From assembly GCF_014649735.1 (NCBI RefSeq), contig NZ_BMTP01000009.1, positions 248,001-312,000 of the forward strand: a DNA stretch of 64,000 nucleotides, in the 5' to 3' direction. A program made the position numbers and the translations under genes. Positions 26,919-34,542 of the stretch are shown here, in pieces (position 1 is the stretch's first letter; the number at the start of each line of letters is the position of its first letter). The notes beneath the pieces are model-generated. The model searched no databases. It was not told the DNA's origin and saw only the letters and a list, made by a program, of their open reading frames with translations. Origin of the DNA: Streptomyces lavendofoliae. GTDB taxonomy: Bacteria; Actinomycetota; Actinomycetes; Streptomycetales; Streptomycetaceae.

Positions 26919-27233
26919 TCACAGCGCGAACTTGGTGAGGATGAAGCCGGCCATGGCGACCGCGAACACCAGGAAGAAGGCGTCCTTCTTGAACGCACCG
27001 ACCCCGAACCCGCACACGGCACCCACCAGGTAGGGCGCGGCCGCCTTCAGGTCACCGCCCTCGGCCGGCAGCAGCACCGACGGCACGATGATCGCCATCA
27101 GGACGGCCGGCATGACGTACGGCAGCGTGCTGCGGATGCGCGTGGGCAGGTGCTCGGGCCCGATCGGCCCGAACAGGGCGTAGCGGACCGCGAACGTCAC
27201 CACTCCGCACAGGAGGATGGTCAGGGGGATCAT
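26919..27233 (-). CDS. azlD: AzlD-family small subunit of the exporter
   Basis: The 104-residue protein has about four hydrophobic segments and AzlD-type features: RYALFGPIGPEHLPTRIRSTLPYVMPAVL near the N-terminus and a C-terminal helix ending ILTKFAL. AzlD is required with AzlC for transport. It sits 17 bp after the NRPS stop and 35 bp before azlC, so all three are probably on one transcript. Confidence 0.88.
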   Translation of the reverse strand: MIPLTILLCGVVTFAVRYALFGPIGPEHLPTRIRSTLPYVMPAVLMAIIVPSVLLPAEGGDLKAAAPYLVGAVCGFGVGAFKKDAFFLVFAVAMAGFILTKFAL

Positions 27234-27250
27234 GGGTGTCTCGCCTCGGG

Positions 27251-30200
27251 TCAGAAGGTGAACTCGGCGGCCTGCCGGGCGGCCACCGACCGCTCGACCG
27301 GCTTCGGCAGGACCGGGGAGTCCGGGTCGAGCGCCAGCTCACGGAGTGTCGCCGCCACCCCCTCCAGGAGGAAGGCGGCGGAGGAGCGTTCGAACAGCGC
27401 TGTCGAGTATTCCAGCTCCAGGGTGAACCGGTCGGGCTTCTGCCACGCCTGCAGATTGAGGTCGAAGCGGCAGGTGCCCGGGTGCCGCATCGTCACCGTC
27501 ACGTGCCGCCCGTGCTTGCGGAAACTGTGGAAGTCCACGTTCTGGAGTGCGAAGAAGGTGTCGAACAGCGCGTTGCGGCTCAGGTCCCGGGCCAGCCCCA
27601 GCCGCTCGACGAGCCGGTTGAACGGGTACTCCTGGTGGTCCAGCGCCGCACTGTGCTCCGCACCCAGGTGCCGCAGCAGATCACCCAGGCCCGCGTCCTC
27701 CGGGATCCGGGCCCGCAGCACCACGGTGTTGACGAACATCCCCACCACGGCCTCCAGGTCGGGGTGCGGCCGGCCGCCCATGGGGCTGCCCACCGCGATG
27801 TCCCGCTGCCCGCAGAGCCGGGCCAGGGTGGCCGTCCAGGCGGTCAGCAGCACGGTGAACGGTGTCAGGGACTCCCGTGCGGCCACGGCCCACACATGGC
27901 CCGTCTCCTCGGGGCCGAGGTCCCGTGCCAGTACGTCGCCCCGCGTGGAGCGCAGCGCGGGCCGCGGCCGGTCCGTCGGCAGTTCCAGGGGCGGTACGGG
28001 ATCGGCGAAGCGCGCCAGCCAGTACCGCTCGGCCCGCTCCAGCTCAGGACCGGAGCGCCGCGCCTGCGCCCACTCGGCGGCGGCGGCGTAGTCGACCGCC
28101 GGGGCGTCGGGGGTGAATCCCGCGTACAGCTCGAACAGCTCGTCGATGAGGATGCGCAGCGAAACGCCGTCGAAGACGATGTGGTGGACGTCCAGGTGGA
28201 GGACGTCCTCGCCCGAGGGATGCCGTTCCAGTACGGCCCGGATCAGAGGGAGTTCGGCCAGGTCGAACGGCTGGATCCAGTCGGTCGCGGTGCCGTCCAC
28301 GACCGTCAGGTCGACCGGGGCGCTCGCTGCCACTTCCCGCCGTACGTCGTCGTCGGTGGTGGTGAAGCGGGTGCGCAGGGCGTCGTGGCGGTCGATCAGG
28401 CGGGTGAGGGCGGTGCGCAGCCGGTCAGGGTCGAGCGGCCCGCCGGCCCGCACGGTGACCGGGATGTTGTAGACGAGGCTCTCGGGGTCCAGCTGCCACA
28501 GCGCGTACAGCGCCCGCTGCTGCGGATGCGGCACCCCGCTGCCGGTGGCCGCCGGGATGGGGAGCACCCGGGAGGCGGCGGCGCGGCCGACCGCCCGCGC
28601 CATGGCGCCGAGGGTCCGCGCCGCGAAGAGGTCGCCGAAGCCCAGCTCGACCCCGGGGTCCCGGGCGAGCCGGCCGATCAGGACGCCGGTCGTGAGGGAC
28701 GTACCGCCCAGCTCGAAGAAGTCGTCGTCCAGACCGATGCCGTCGGCGTCCAGCCCCAGCACGTCGGCCCACTGGCGGGCGAGCAGCTCCTCCAGGGGCG
28801 TCCCGGGAGGCGCCCCGGTGCCGCGCCGGGCGGGCGGCGGGGGCAGCTGCGCCCGGTCCACCTTGCCGTTGGCGTTGAGCGGCAGGCGCTCCACGGGGAT
28901 CACATGGGCGGGGCACATGTAGGAGGGGAGCCGCTTGCGCAGCAGCTCCAGGACGTCCCCCGCGCGGTGGCCCGGAGCCAGGACCACATGGCTGACCAGC
29001 TGCCCACCGCCCGAGTCCCGGCGCACGACGTGGGTGTGGCTGTCGGTGAGTCCGTCGATCTCCAGCAGGGCGTTGTCGACGTCGCCCAGTTCGATCCGGT
29101 GTCCGCGGATCTTGACCTGGTTGTCCGTGCGGCCGTGGAAGGACAGGACGCCGTCCGGGTCGCTGCTGACCAGGTCCCCGGTGCGGTAGTGCCGTACCCC
29201 GTCGACCAGGACGAACTTCTCGGCCGTCAGCTCGGGGTTGTTCAGGTAGCCGCGGGCCAGGCCCGAGCCCGCCGTGTACAGCTCGCCGATCTCCCCGACC
29301 GGCACGGGCGCGCCGTCGGCGTCGAGGACCGCGACGGTGGTCCCGCGGATCGGCCGGCCGATCGGGATGGACGCCTCGTACGGCCGGTCGATGCGGAAGG
29401 TGGTGGTGAAGGTGGTGTTCTCGGTGGGGCCGTACCCGTTCAGCACGGTCAGCTGCGGACACGCCTCGCGGACGAGGTTGACGTGGCGGCAGGACAGCAC
29501 GTCACCGCCGATCAGGAGGGTCCGCAGGCCGGAGAAGAGGGAGACGTCCTCGTCGGCCATCTGGTTGAACAGCGGGGACGTCAGCCACAGGACGGTGATG
29601 TCCGCGCCGTGCAGCGCCCGCTTCAGGAGAGCGGGAGTCACCAGCGTCTCCTGGCCGACGATGTGCAGGGTGGCTCCGTTGAGGAGCGCGCCCCAGATCT
29701 CGAAGGTGGCGGCGTCGAACTCCAGCGCACCGGTCTGGAGGAAGCGTTCGTCGCCGGAGAAGGAGAAGTAGTCCGCGTCGCGGACGAGCCGTACCACACC
29801 GGCGTGTTCGACCATGACGCCCTTGGGCCGGCCGGTGCTGCCGGAGGTGTACATCACGTAGGCGAGGGGCGAGCCGGCGGAGGCGGCCCGCTCCGGCCCG
29901 TCGGGGACGGCGAGCCGGTCGCCGTCCAGGGGCGGGCCGGCCGTGCCGGACAGCAGGGCGTTCAGTTCGAGGACGCGTGTGCCGTCCGGCGCGGCGTCCG
30001 CGACGAGCGGCGCGACGCCGTCGCCGCACAGCACGAGGGGGGCCCGGGAGTCGCCGAGTATCCGCGCGATGCGTTCCCTCGGGTAGGACGGGCTCACCGG
30101 TACGTACGCGGCCTTGGCCAGTACGGTCCCGAGCATGGCCACCACGGCGTCGGCCGAGCGCTCGAAGGCGATGCCGACGAGGGTCTCCTCGCGGGCACCG

Positions 30201-30361
30201 AGGGCGGTCAGCCTCTCCGCCAACGCCGTCGCCCTAAGGTGCAGTTCGCGGTAGGTCAGCCGCAGGGTGTCGTGGACGAGGGCGGTCGCGTCCGGTGTGC
30301 GCCGGGCCTGGGCGGTGAACAGTTCGTCGAGCCGGGCGGCGGGGGACTCGTGGGTCGGCAT
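27251..30361 (-). CDS. NRPS module A(Val-like) - T - C
   Basis: The 1036-residue protein begins with an adenylation domain (~1-510; A3 YTSGSTGRPKG, A5 NGYGPTE, A8 GRTDNQVKIRGHRIE, A10 NANGKVDR). A carrier domain follows (~525-595, GGTSL), then a condensation domain (~620-1030) with an intact HHIVFDG (H726, H727). The pocket from manual alignment is D-A-F-W-L-G-G-T-F-K, the valine-type code. With no upstream condensation domain this looks like the loading module. Ending in a C domain, it would hand its residue to the serine module of the next synthetase, which itself starts with a truncated C domain. The ATG at 30361 has AGGGA about 10 bp upstream; an ATG at 30379 overlapping the sbnA stop is an alternative. 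Confidence 0.92.
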   Translation of the reverse strand: MPTHESPAARLDELFTAQARRTPDATALVHDTLRLTYRELHLRATALAERLTALGAREETLVGIAFERSADAVVAMLGTVLAKAAYVPVSPSYPRERIARILGDSRAPLVLCGDGVAPLVADAAPDGTRVLELNALLSGTAGPPLDGDRLAVPDGPERAASAGSPLAYVMYTSGSTGRPKGVMVEHAGVVRLVRDADYFSFSGDERFLQTGALEFDAATFEIWGALLNGATLHIVGQETLVTPALLKRALHGADITVLWLTSPLFNQMADEDVSLFSGLRTLLIGGDVLSCRHVNLVREACPQLTVLNGYGPTENTTFTTTFRIDRPYEASIPIGRPIRGTTVAVLDADGAPVPVGEIGELYTAGSGLARGYLNNPELTAEKFVLVDGVRHYRTGDLVSSDPDGVLSFHGRTDNQVKIRGHRIELGDVDNALLEIDGLTDSHTHVVRRDSGGGQLVSHVVLAPGHRAGDVLELLRKRLPSYMCPAHVIPVERLPLNANGKVDRAQLPPPPARRGTGAPPGTPLEELLARQWADVLGLDADGIGLDDDFFELGGTSLTTGVLIGRLARDPGVELGFGDLFAARTLGAMARAVGRAAASRVLPIPAATGSGVPHPQQRALYALWQLDPESLVYNIPVTVRAGGPLDPDRLRTALTRLIDRHDALRTRFTTTDDDVRREVAASAPVDLTVVDGTATDWIQPFDLAELPLIRAVLERHPSGEDVLHLDVHHIVFDGVSLRILIDELFELYAGFTPDAPAVDYAAAAEWAQARRSGPELERAERYWLARFADPVPPLELPTDRPRPALRSTRGDVLARDLGPEETGHVWAVAARESLTPFTVLLTAWTATLARLCGQRDIAVGSPMGGRPHPDLEAVVGMFVNTVVLRARIPEDAGLGDLLRHLGAEHSAALDHQEYPFNRLVERLGLARDLSRNALFDTFFALQNVDFHSFRKHGRHVTVTMRHPGTCRFDLNLQAWQKPDRFTLELEYSTALFERSSAAFLLEGVAATLRELALDPDSPVLPKPVERSVAARQAAEFTF

Positions 30362-30375
30362 GGTGGTCGCTTCCC

Positions 30376-31416
30376 TCATCCCTGGACGTACTCGGCCATG
30401 GGCGCGGCCAGTTCCCGCAGCGGGTCGAACCGCCCGATGTCCCCGAAGTGCAGGCGCACCCAGTCCTCGTCGTAGATCGTGTCGAGGTACCGCTCGCCGA
30501 AGTCGGGCGACACGGCGACGGCGCGGGCGTCGGGGCGCTCGTCCAGCAGGCGCTTCCACGCGGCGTGCAGCACGGTGCCGGTCGATCCGCCGAAGAGGAA
30601 GCCGCGGCGGGCCAGGTACAGGCACATCCGGATGGTGTCGGCCTCCTCGACCATCATCACCTCGTCGACGCCGTTCTGGTCGGAGAAGGCCGGCGGCCGG
30701 CTCGATCCGAGTCCGGGGATGAGCCGGCGCCCGGGCGGCCCGCCGAAGGTGACGGATCCGGCGGTGTCGACGGCGACGACCCGGGCCGGGTGGCCGATCT
30801 CCTTGAGGTAGCGCGCGCAGCCGAGCAGGGTCCCGGTGGTACCGGCCCCGACGAACAGGTACTCCAGGTCGGGGAAGTTCCGGACGATGGAGGGAGCGGT
30901 GGTGCGGTAGTGGGCGCGCCAGTTGTTCTCGTTGGCGTACTGGTTCAGCCAGACGAGTTCGGGGTCCGCGGCGCAGGCGGCCTCCACGTAACGGATGCGG
31001 CTGCCCAGGAAACCGCCGTTCTCGTCGGGCTCCGAGATGAGGACCACCTCCGCGCCGAGCGAGCGCATCAGCCTGATGTTGCGCTCGTTGCACCGGACGT
31101 CGGTGACGCAGACGAAGCGGTACCCGCGGTCCGCGGCGATCGCGCTGACGGCGATCCCCAGGCTGCCGGACGACGACTCGATGATCGTCGAGCCGGGCTT
31201 CAGCCTGCCCGACTCCTCCGCCGCGGAAATCATCGCGACGGCGGCCTTGGCCTTGACCGAACCGAAGAAGTTGAACCCTTCGCATTTCAGCGAGAGGCTG
31301 CGTCCCAGAGCCGGTTGGAGGTCGACGAATATCTCATCCAGGATGAGGTCCTGCGGGGCTCTCACAGGAGCCTTCCCCTCATATCTCGAATGGCTTATTT
31401 GGGCGTGGGAGACCAT
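30376..31416 (-). CDS. sbnA: SbnA-like 2,3-diaminopropionate biosynthesis PLP enzyme
   Basis: The 346-residue protein is a cysteine-synthase-fold enzyme of the SbnA group. SbnA condenses O-phospho-L-serine with L-glutamate to give N-(2-amino-2-carboxyethyl)-glutamate, which SbnB converts to L-Dap. Visible features are the PLP lysine region FNFFGSVKAKAA (about Lys55), ESSSGSLGIAVS, the GAGTTGTLLG phosphate loop and FGGSTGTVLHA. The ATG at 31416 has AGGA 8 bp upstream. It is the first gene of the minus-strand biosynthetic run, preceded by 631 bp of relatively AT-rich DNA that should hold the operon promoter. The phosphoglycerate dehydrogenase on the other side of that gap could feed it. Confidence 0.92.
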   Translation of the reverse strand: MVSHAQISHSRYEGKAPVRAPQDLILDEIFVDLQPALGRSLSLKCEGFNFFGSVKAKAAVAMISAAEESGRLKPGSTIIESSSGSLGIAVSAIAADRGYRFVCVTDVRCNERNIRLMRSLGAEVVLISEPDENGGFLGSRIRYVEAACAADPELVWLNQYANENNWRAHYRTTAPSIVRNFPDLEYLFVGAGTTGTLLGCARYLKEIGHPARVVAVDTAGSVTFGGPPGRRLIPGLGSSRPPAFSDQNGVDEVMMVEEADTIRMCLYLARRGFLFGGSTGTVLHAAWKRLLDERPDARAVAVSPDFGERYLDTIYDEDWVRLHFGDIGRFDPLRELAAPMAEYVQG

Positions 31417-32047
31417 TTAGCGATTCCTAAAGATATCCGCCGACAAGAGTCACCGCGCGGCCGACCTGCGGAATTTTGGAAGAACGTTGGTTGAAGCTCT
31501 GGCAGTACGGTCGAGGCGTCACCCAGCGGTGCGGTGAGCCACGCCCTCCAGGACGGTAGCCGACGAAAGATCCGAATGCCAAGGGCACTTATCGTGGCTT
31601 CATTGTCTTGACACGTGGCCCGTTCTGCGATCACAGCGCGCCGGTAACGGGCACTGATGCACCGCTATGTCCGTATCGAGCCGGGCGGTGAGGTGGGAAG
31701 TGTGTCACAAGACGTCGGGCTCGGTACCCGCGGCGGTACCCGCCCGTGGACCGCTAACGGAATGAGGAATTCCTGCAAAAAAAAAGTCGCTCGGCATGTT
31801 TGAGGCGAGCGGTATCGTTTGTGATGGCGGTCACTCTACGCGAGTAGTTTTCACGTGGAGAGGTTGCGAAATCAAGACAAAACACATCCTGCGGCCATGA
31901 GGGTTGTTGCGGCTGATCGATCAGTCCGCGAGGATCCAGCCAGCGCCGCCACCGGGGACCGACCCACCCTCCTGGCCGGCCGCCCGAATTGCCTGACCGG
32001 GCCGTCTTCCCGAACCCCCACCGGGTCCCGCAGAGAATTGGACCGAC
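31417..32047. promoter_or_regulatory. Divergent intergenic region between sbnA and the SerA-like gene
   Basis: These 631 bp lack a convincing gene and are clearly more AT-rich than the surroundings, with runs such as A9 at 31777-31785. They should hold the promoter of the minus-strand NRPS run and that of the plus-strand dehydrogenase. Visible elements are TTGACA at 31608-31613, without a good -10; a near-tandem CGGTACCCGC repeat at about 31721-31742; the palindrome AGGAATTCCT at 31763-31772; CTGATCGATCAG at 31913-31924; and the minus-strand terminator listed separately. I could not fix either transcription start. Confidence 0.6.
31777..31811 (-). terminator. Rho-independent terminator with T9 tract on the minus strand, upstream of sbnA
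   Basis: Read on the minus strand, CGCTCG (31811-31806) pairs with CGAGCG (31793-31788) around a 12-nt loop and is followed after GAC by nine T. A true U-tract terminator is rare in such GC-rich DNA. It lies 361 bp upstream of the sbnA start, so it ends either a short leader or small RNA initiating near 31860-31900, or antisense transcription from the SerA-like gene. Confidence 0.6.
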
Positions 32048-32986
32048 GTGGCTCAGCCCGTAGTTCTCATCGCCGACCCCCTGGACGCCGCAGCCCTCGA
32101 AGGTCTCGGCGCGGACTTCGACGTACGCCACTGCGACGGCTCGGACCGCGGCCGGCTGCTGGCCGCCCTGCCGGCCGCCGACGCCCTGATCATCCGCAGC
32201 GCGACCCGGGTCGACCGGGAGGCGCTCGCGGCCGCGCCCCGGCTGAGGATCGTGGCCAGAGCCGGAGTCGGGCTGGACAACGTCGACCTCGCCGCGGCGC
32301 GGGAGGCCGGAGTGGAGGTCGTCAACGCTCCGGACTCCAACACCACCAGCGTCGCCGAGCTGACGGTGGGACTGATCCTCGCCCTGCTGCGGCACATCCC
32401 GGCGGCCGGCGCCTCGGTGCGGGCCGGGGAGTGGAACCGTTCCGCCTTCCAGGGCGAGGAGTTGAGCGGCAAGACGGTCGGCATCCTCGGCTTCGGCAGG
32501 ATCGGGCGGCTCGTCGCCCGCCGGCTGGCGGCCTTCGACGCGCGTCTGCTGGCCCACGATCCCCATGTGCCCGACGGTGTGGCGGAGGAACTGGGCGTCG
32601 AACCGGTGCGGTTCGACGCGCTCATGCGGCGGTCGGACGTCCTGACCGTCCACCTGCCGCGCACACCGGCGACGACCGGCATCATCGGCACCGCCGCGCT
32701 GGCGATGGCCAAGCCCACCCTCCGCCTCGTCAACACCTCACGCGGCGGCATCGTCGACGAGTCCGCCCTGGAAACCGCCCTCAAGGACAAGCGCGTCGCC
32801 GGCGCCGCCCTCGACGTCTTCGCCGTGGAGCCGGCCACCCACAACGGCCTGCTGGCCTACGACAACGTGCTCCCCACCCCGCACATCGGGGCCGGCACCC
32901 GTGACGCGCAGTACCGCGCGGGCCGCGACGCCGTATCGGCCGTCCGCCGCGCCCTCCTGCCGGAGGGCGGCCCGGCCCGGCCCTGA
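32048..32986 (+). CDS. D-3-phosphoglycerate dehydrogenase-like 2-hydroxyacid dehydrogenase (no ACT domain)
   Basis: The 312-residue NAD-dependent enzyme has the SerA catalytic and nucleotide domains only; housekeeping actinobacterial SerA proteins are ~530 residues with regulatory domains. The NAD motif is GILGFGRIG. The catalytic Arg (NTSRGG), Glu (VFAVEPA) and His (PTPHIG) are all present, so it should be active. SerA oxidises 3-phosphoglycerate to 3-phosphohydroxypyruvate, the first step to O-phosphoserine, the SbnA substrate. Losing the ACT domain would free it from serine feedback, a common pattern for dedicated precursor enzymes in clusters. It starts at a GTG with a weak RBS and is divergent from sbnA. 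It could also act on another hydroxyacid. Confidence 0.85.
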   Translation: MAQPVVLIADPLDAAALEGLGADFDVRHCDGSDRGRLLAALPAADALIIRSATRVDREALAAAPRLRIVARAGVGLDNVDLAAAREAGVEVVNAPDSNTTSVAELTVGLILALLRHIPAAGASVRAGEWNRSAFQGEELSGKTVGILGFGRIGRLVARRLAAFDARLLAHDPHVPDGVAEELGVEPVRFDALMRRSDVLTVHLPRTPATTGIIGTAALAMAKPTLRLVNTSRGGIVDESALETALKDKRVAGAALDVFAVEPATHNGLLAYDNVLPTPHIGAGTRDAQYRAGRDAVSAVRRALLPEGGPARP

Positions 32987-33207
32987 TTCCCCGGCCAACA
33001 GCCCATATCGCGCAGGGAAGTTCGGCGACCGGCCGTCATTCGCCGACCGCGGGGGAAAGGGGAATACCCGTCCCTTTCCACGAAGGAATAGCGAGCCGGG
33101 GGCTTGCGGCAAAACCCGGGCGATGGCGCGCGATCACCTGCCCGAGGCGGACGCGCGACGTTCCGGACCCACTCCCGGCCGGGACCGGGAACAATCGGGA
33201 GCGGCGA

Positions 33208-33540
33208 ATGCGTGTCGTGTCGTCCGTGTACGGGGTGTACGGGGCGCGCGGAAGTGCGGAACCGATGGTGGCGCTCGCGGTGCGGCTGCGCCGACTCGGC
33301 GCCGAGGTGACGCTGTGCGTGCCGCCGGGCGCGGAATGCACCGGACTGCGGGCCGCCGCCGGAGGCGGTACCCGTCGGCGGGCCGGTGCGCCCGCACCGG
33401 CCGCCGCCCGCGCGGTGCGGGCGCCCGCTGCCGCCGGGGGTGACCGACGACCCGGCACCTGTGGGAGATCGACGCCCGGAACGCCGACGACATGTTCGGG
33501 GAACCGCTCGACACGCCTACGCCCCGGGGCCGGGCATCCC
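33208..33540 (+). pseudogene. Glycosyltransferase (MGT/UGT-type) remnant
   Basis: An ATG with GGAG upstream begins MRVVSSVYGVYGARGSAEP and continues MVALAVRLRRLGAEVTLCVPP, the typical opening of macrolide/flavonoid-type glycosyltransferases. After ~50 codons homology moves to another frame (EAVPVGGPVRP, about 33363 on). It then jumps with loss of sequence to a third frame (LWEIDARNADDMFGEPLD, about 33459-33512). Only ~110 codons of an expected ~400 remain, with at least two frame changes, so the gene is dead. It abuts the tandem duplication at 33551. Confidence 0.6.
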
Positions 33541-33550
33541 GCCGGGTCGG

Positions 33551-33768
33551 GTGCCGGATCAGTGACGCCCCCGGAGGCCCCTGGCGACCAGCCAGGCGGC
33601 ACCGAGGCTCGCGCCCGCCGCCGCGAACGCCGTCCCCGGCCGCATGCGGGTACCGATCCGTGCCGGATCAGTGACGCCCCCGGAGGCCCCTGGCGACCAG
33701 CCAGGCGGCACCGAGGCTCGCGCCCGCCGCCGCGAACGCCGTCCCCGGCCGCATGCGGGTACCGATCG
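33551..33768. repeat. Exact tandem duplication, 109-bp period
   Basis: Bases 33551-33658 and 33660-33767 are identical, giving two head-to-tail copies with a 109-bp period; each begins GTGCCGGATCAGTGACGCCC. The right copy contains the last ~33 codons and stop of the hemerythrin-domain gene; the left copy is an extra 3' end with no gene attached. The perfect identity suggests a recent event or an assembly artefact. Confidence 0.95.
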
Positions 33769-34426
33769 GCAGGGCGTCCCTGAGCCGGTCGACGGCGCTC
33801 AGCGGTACGCCGAGGAGGGCGTTGGCGGGCGGCCTGCGGGGCACCGCGGGATGAGGACGCGTGGGGGCCGTACGGCGCACGATCTCCCACGCCGACCCCA
33901 GCCGCCGCAGGCGCGCGGTGTCGAGGGCCTCCTGGAGCCGGGGCAGCAGCAGGTCCTCCTCGTCGCGGATGTCCTGCCGGATCAGCGCGAACACCTCCGC
34001 GACGAGTTCGTCGTGGCGCGGATCGGCCGGACCGATCCTCTCCAGCTCGACCACGAGGTCGTTGATCCGCTGATGCTCGCCCTCGACCCTCGACGTCAGG
34101 TCCTCACCGTCGGGGACCTCGCCGGAGGCGGCCAGACGGCGCAGCGCGGGCCACAGGACGGTCTCCTCGGCGAACGCGTGGCTGAAGGTGAGCTGCACGA
34201 TGTCGCGGAGGATGCGCTGTCGCTCGTCCGGCACCGGATCCGCCGCCGCCGCCGGCACCGGATCCGCCGCCGCCGCCGCCGCCGGCACCGGCACCGGCGA
34301 CGCCCGGCCCGCCTCGTACGACGCCATGAGACGGTCGAGCTCCGCGTGGTCCCGGCGCTGCCTGGCCAGGATGCTGGCGTGACCGCCGAGCTCCTCGACG
34401 CTTTGTTCCGCGATGGACGGGGTCAT
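33668..34426 (-). CDS. Hemerythrin-domain protein with C-terminal membrane anchor
   Basis: The 252-residue protein has a hemerythrin HHE-type helical bundle (about residues 15-170) with RRDHAELDRL, FSHAFAEETVLWPAL, EGEHQRI and DEEDLLLPRL supplying likely di-iron ligands. An Ala/Asp/Pro/Val repeat (DPVPAAA units, ~45-65) interrupts it. A hydrophobic segment near the C-terminus (AFAAAGASLGAAWLVA) may anchor it to the membrane. Such proteins sense or store O2, NO or iron. The ATG at 34426 has GGGAGGG about 7 bp upstream. It is divergent from a Rieske protein gene. Its 3' end lies inside the tandem duplication. Confidence 0.85.
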   Translation of the reverse strand: MTPSIAEQSVEELGGHASILARQRRDHAELDRLMASYEAGRASPVPVPAAAAAADPVPAAAADPVPDERQRILRDIVQLTFSHAFAEETVLWPALRRLAASGEVPDGEDLTSRVEGEHQRINDLVVELERIGPADPRHDELVAEVFALIRQDIRDEEDLLLPRLQEALDTARLRRLGSAWEIVRRTAPTRPHPAVPRRPPANALLGVPLSAVDRLRDALPIGTRMRPGTAFAAAGASLGAAWLVARGLRGRH

Positions 34427-34542
34427 GATCGCCCTCCCTGGTCGGCGTGTGGCAGGCAGCATGACGCCGACTACCCCGCACCGGCACCCACAGGCACCAC
34501 ATGCCCCGGTTTTCGCCCGACCGGAGCGGCTACTCGTGTCGC

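Noticed and set aside
31417..31860. A T-box or amino-acid riboswitch in the sbnA leader.
   Set aside because: No T-box consensus (GGTGGNACCGCG type) is present on the minus strand; only a simple hairpin with a T9 tract was found.
31855..32904. An open plus-strand frame overlapping the SerA-like gene in another frame.
   Set aside because: The translation is Arg/Pro-rich without motifs, whereas the overlapping frame encodes an intact dehydrogenase.
34236..34300. Short GGCACCGGATCCGCCGCC-type direct repeats that might be a CRISPR or regulatory array.
   Set aside because: They are in frame inside the hemerythrin gene and encode an Ala/Asp/Pro/Val linker; there are no spacers.
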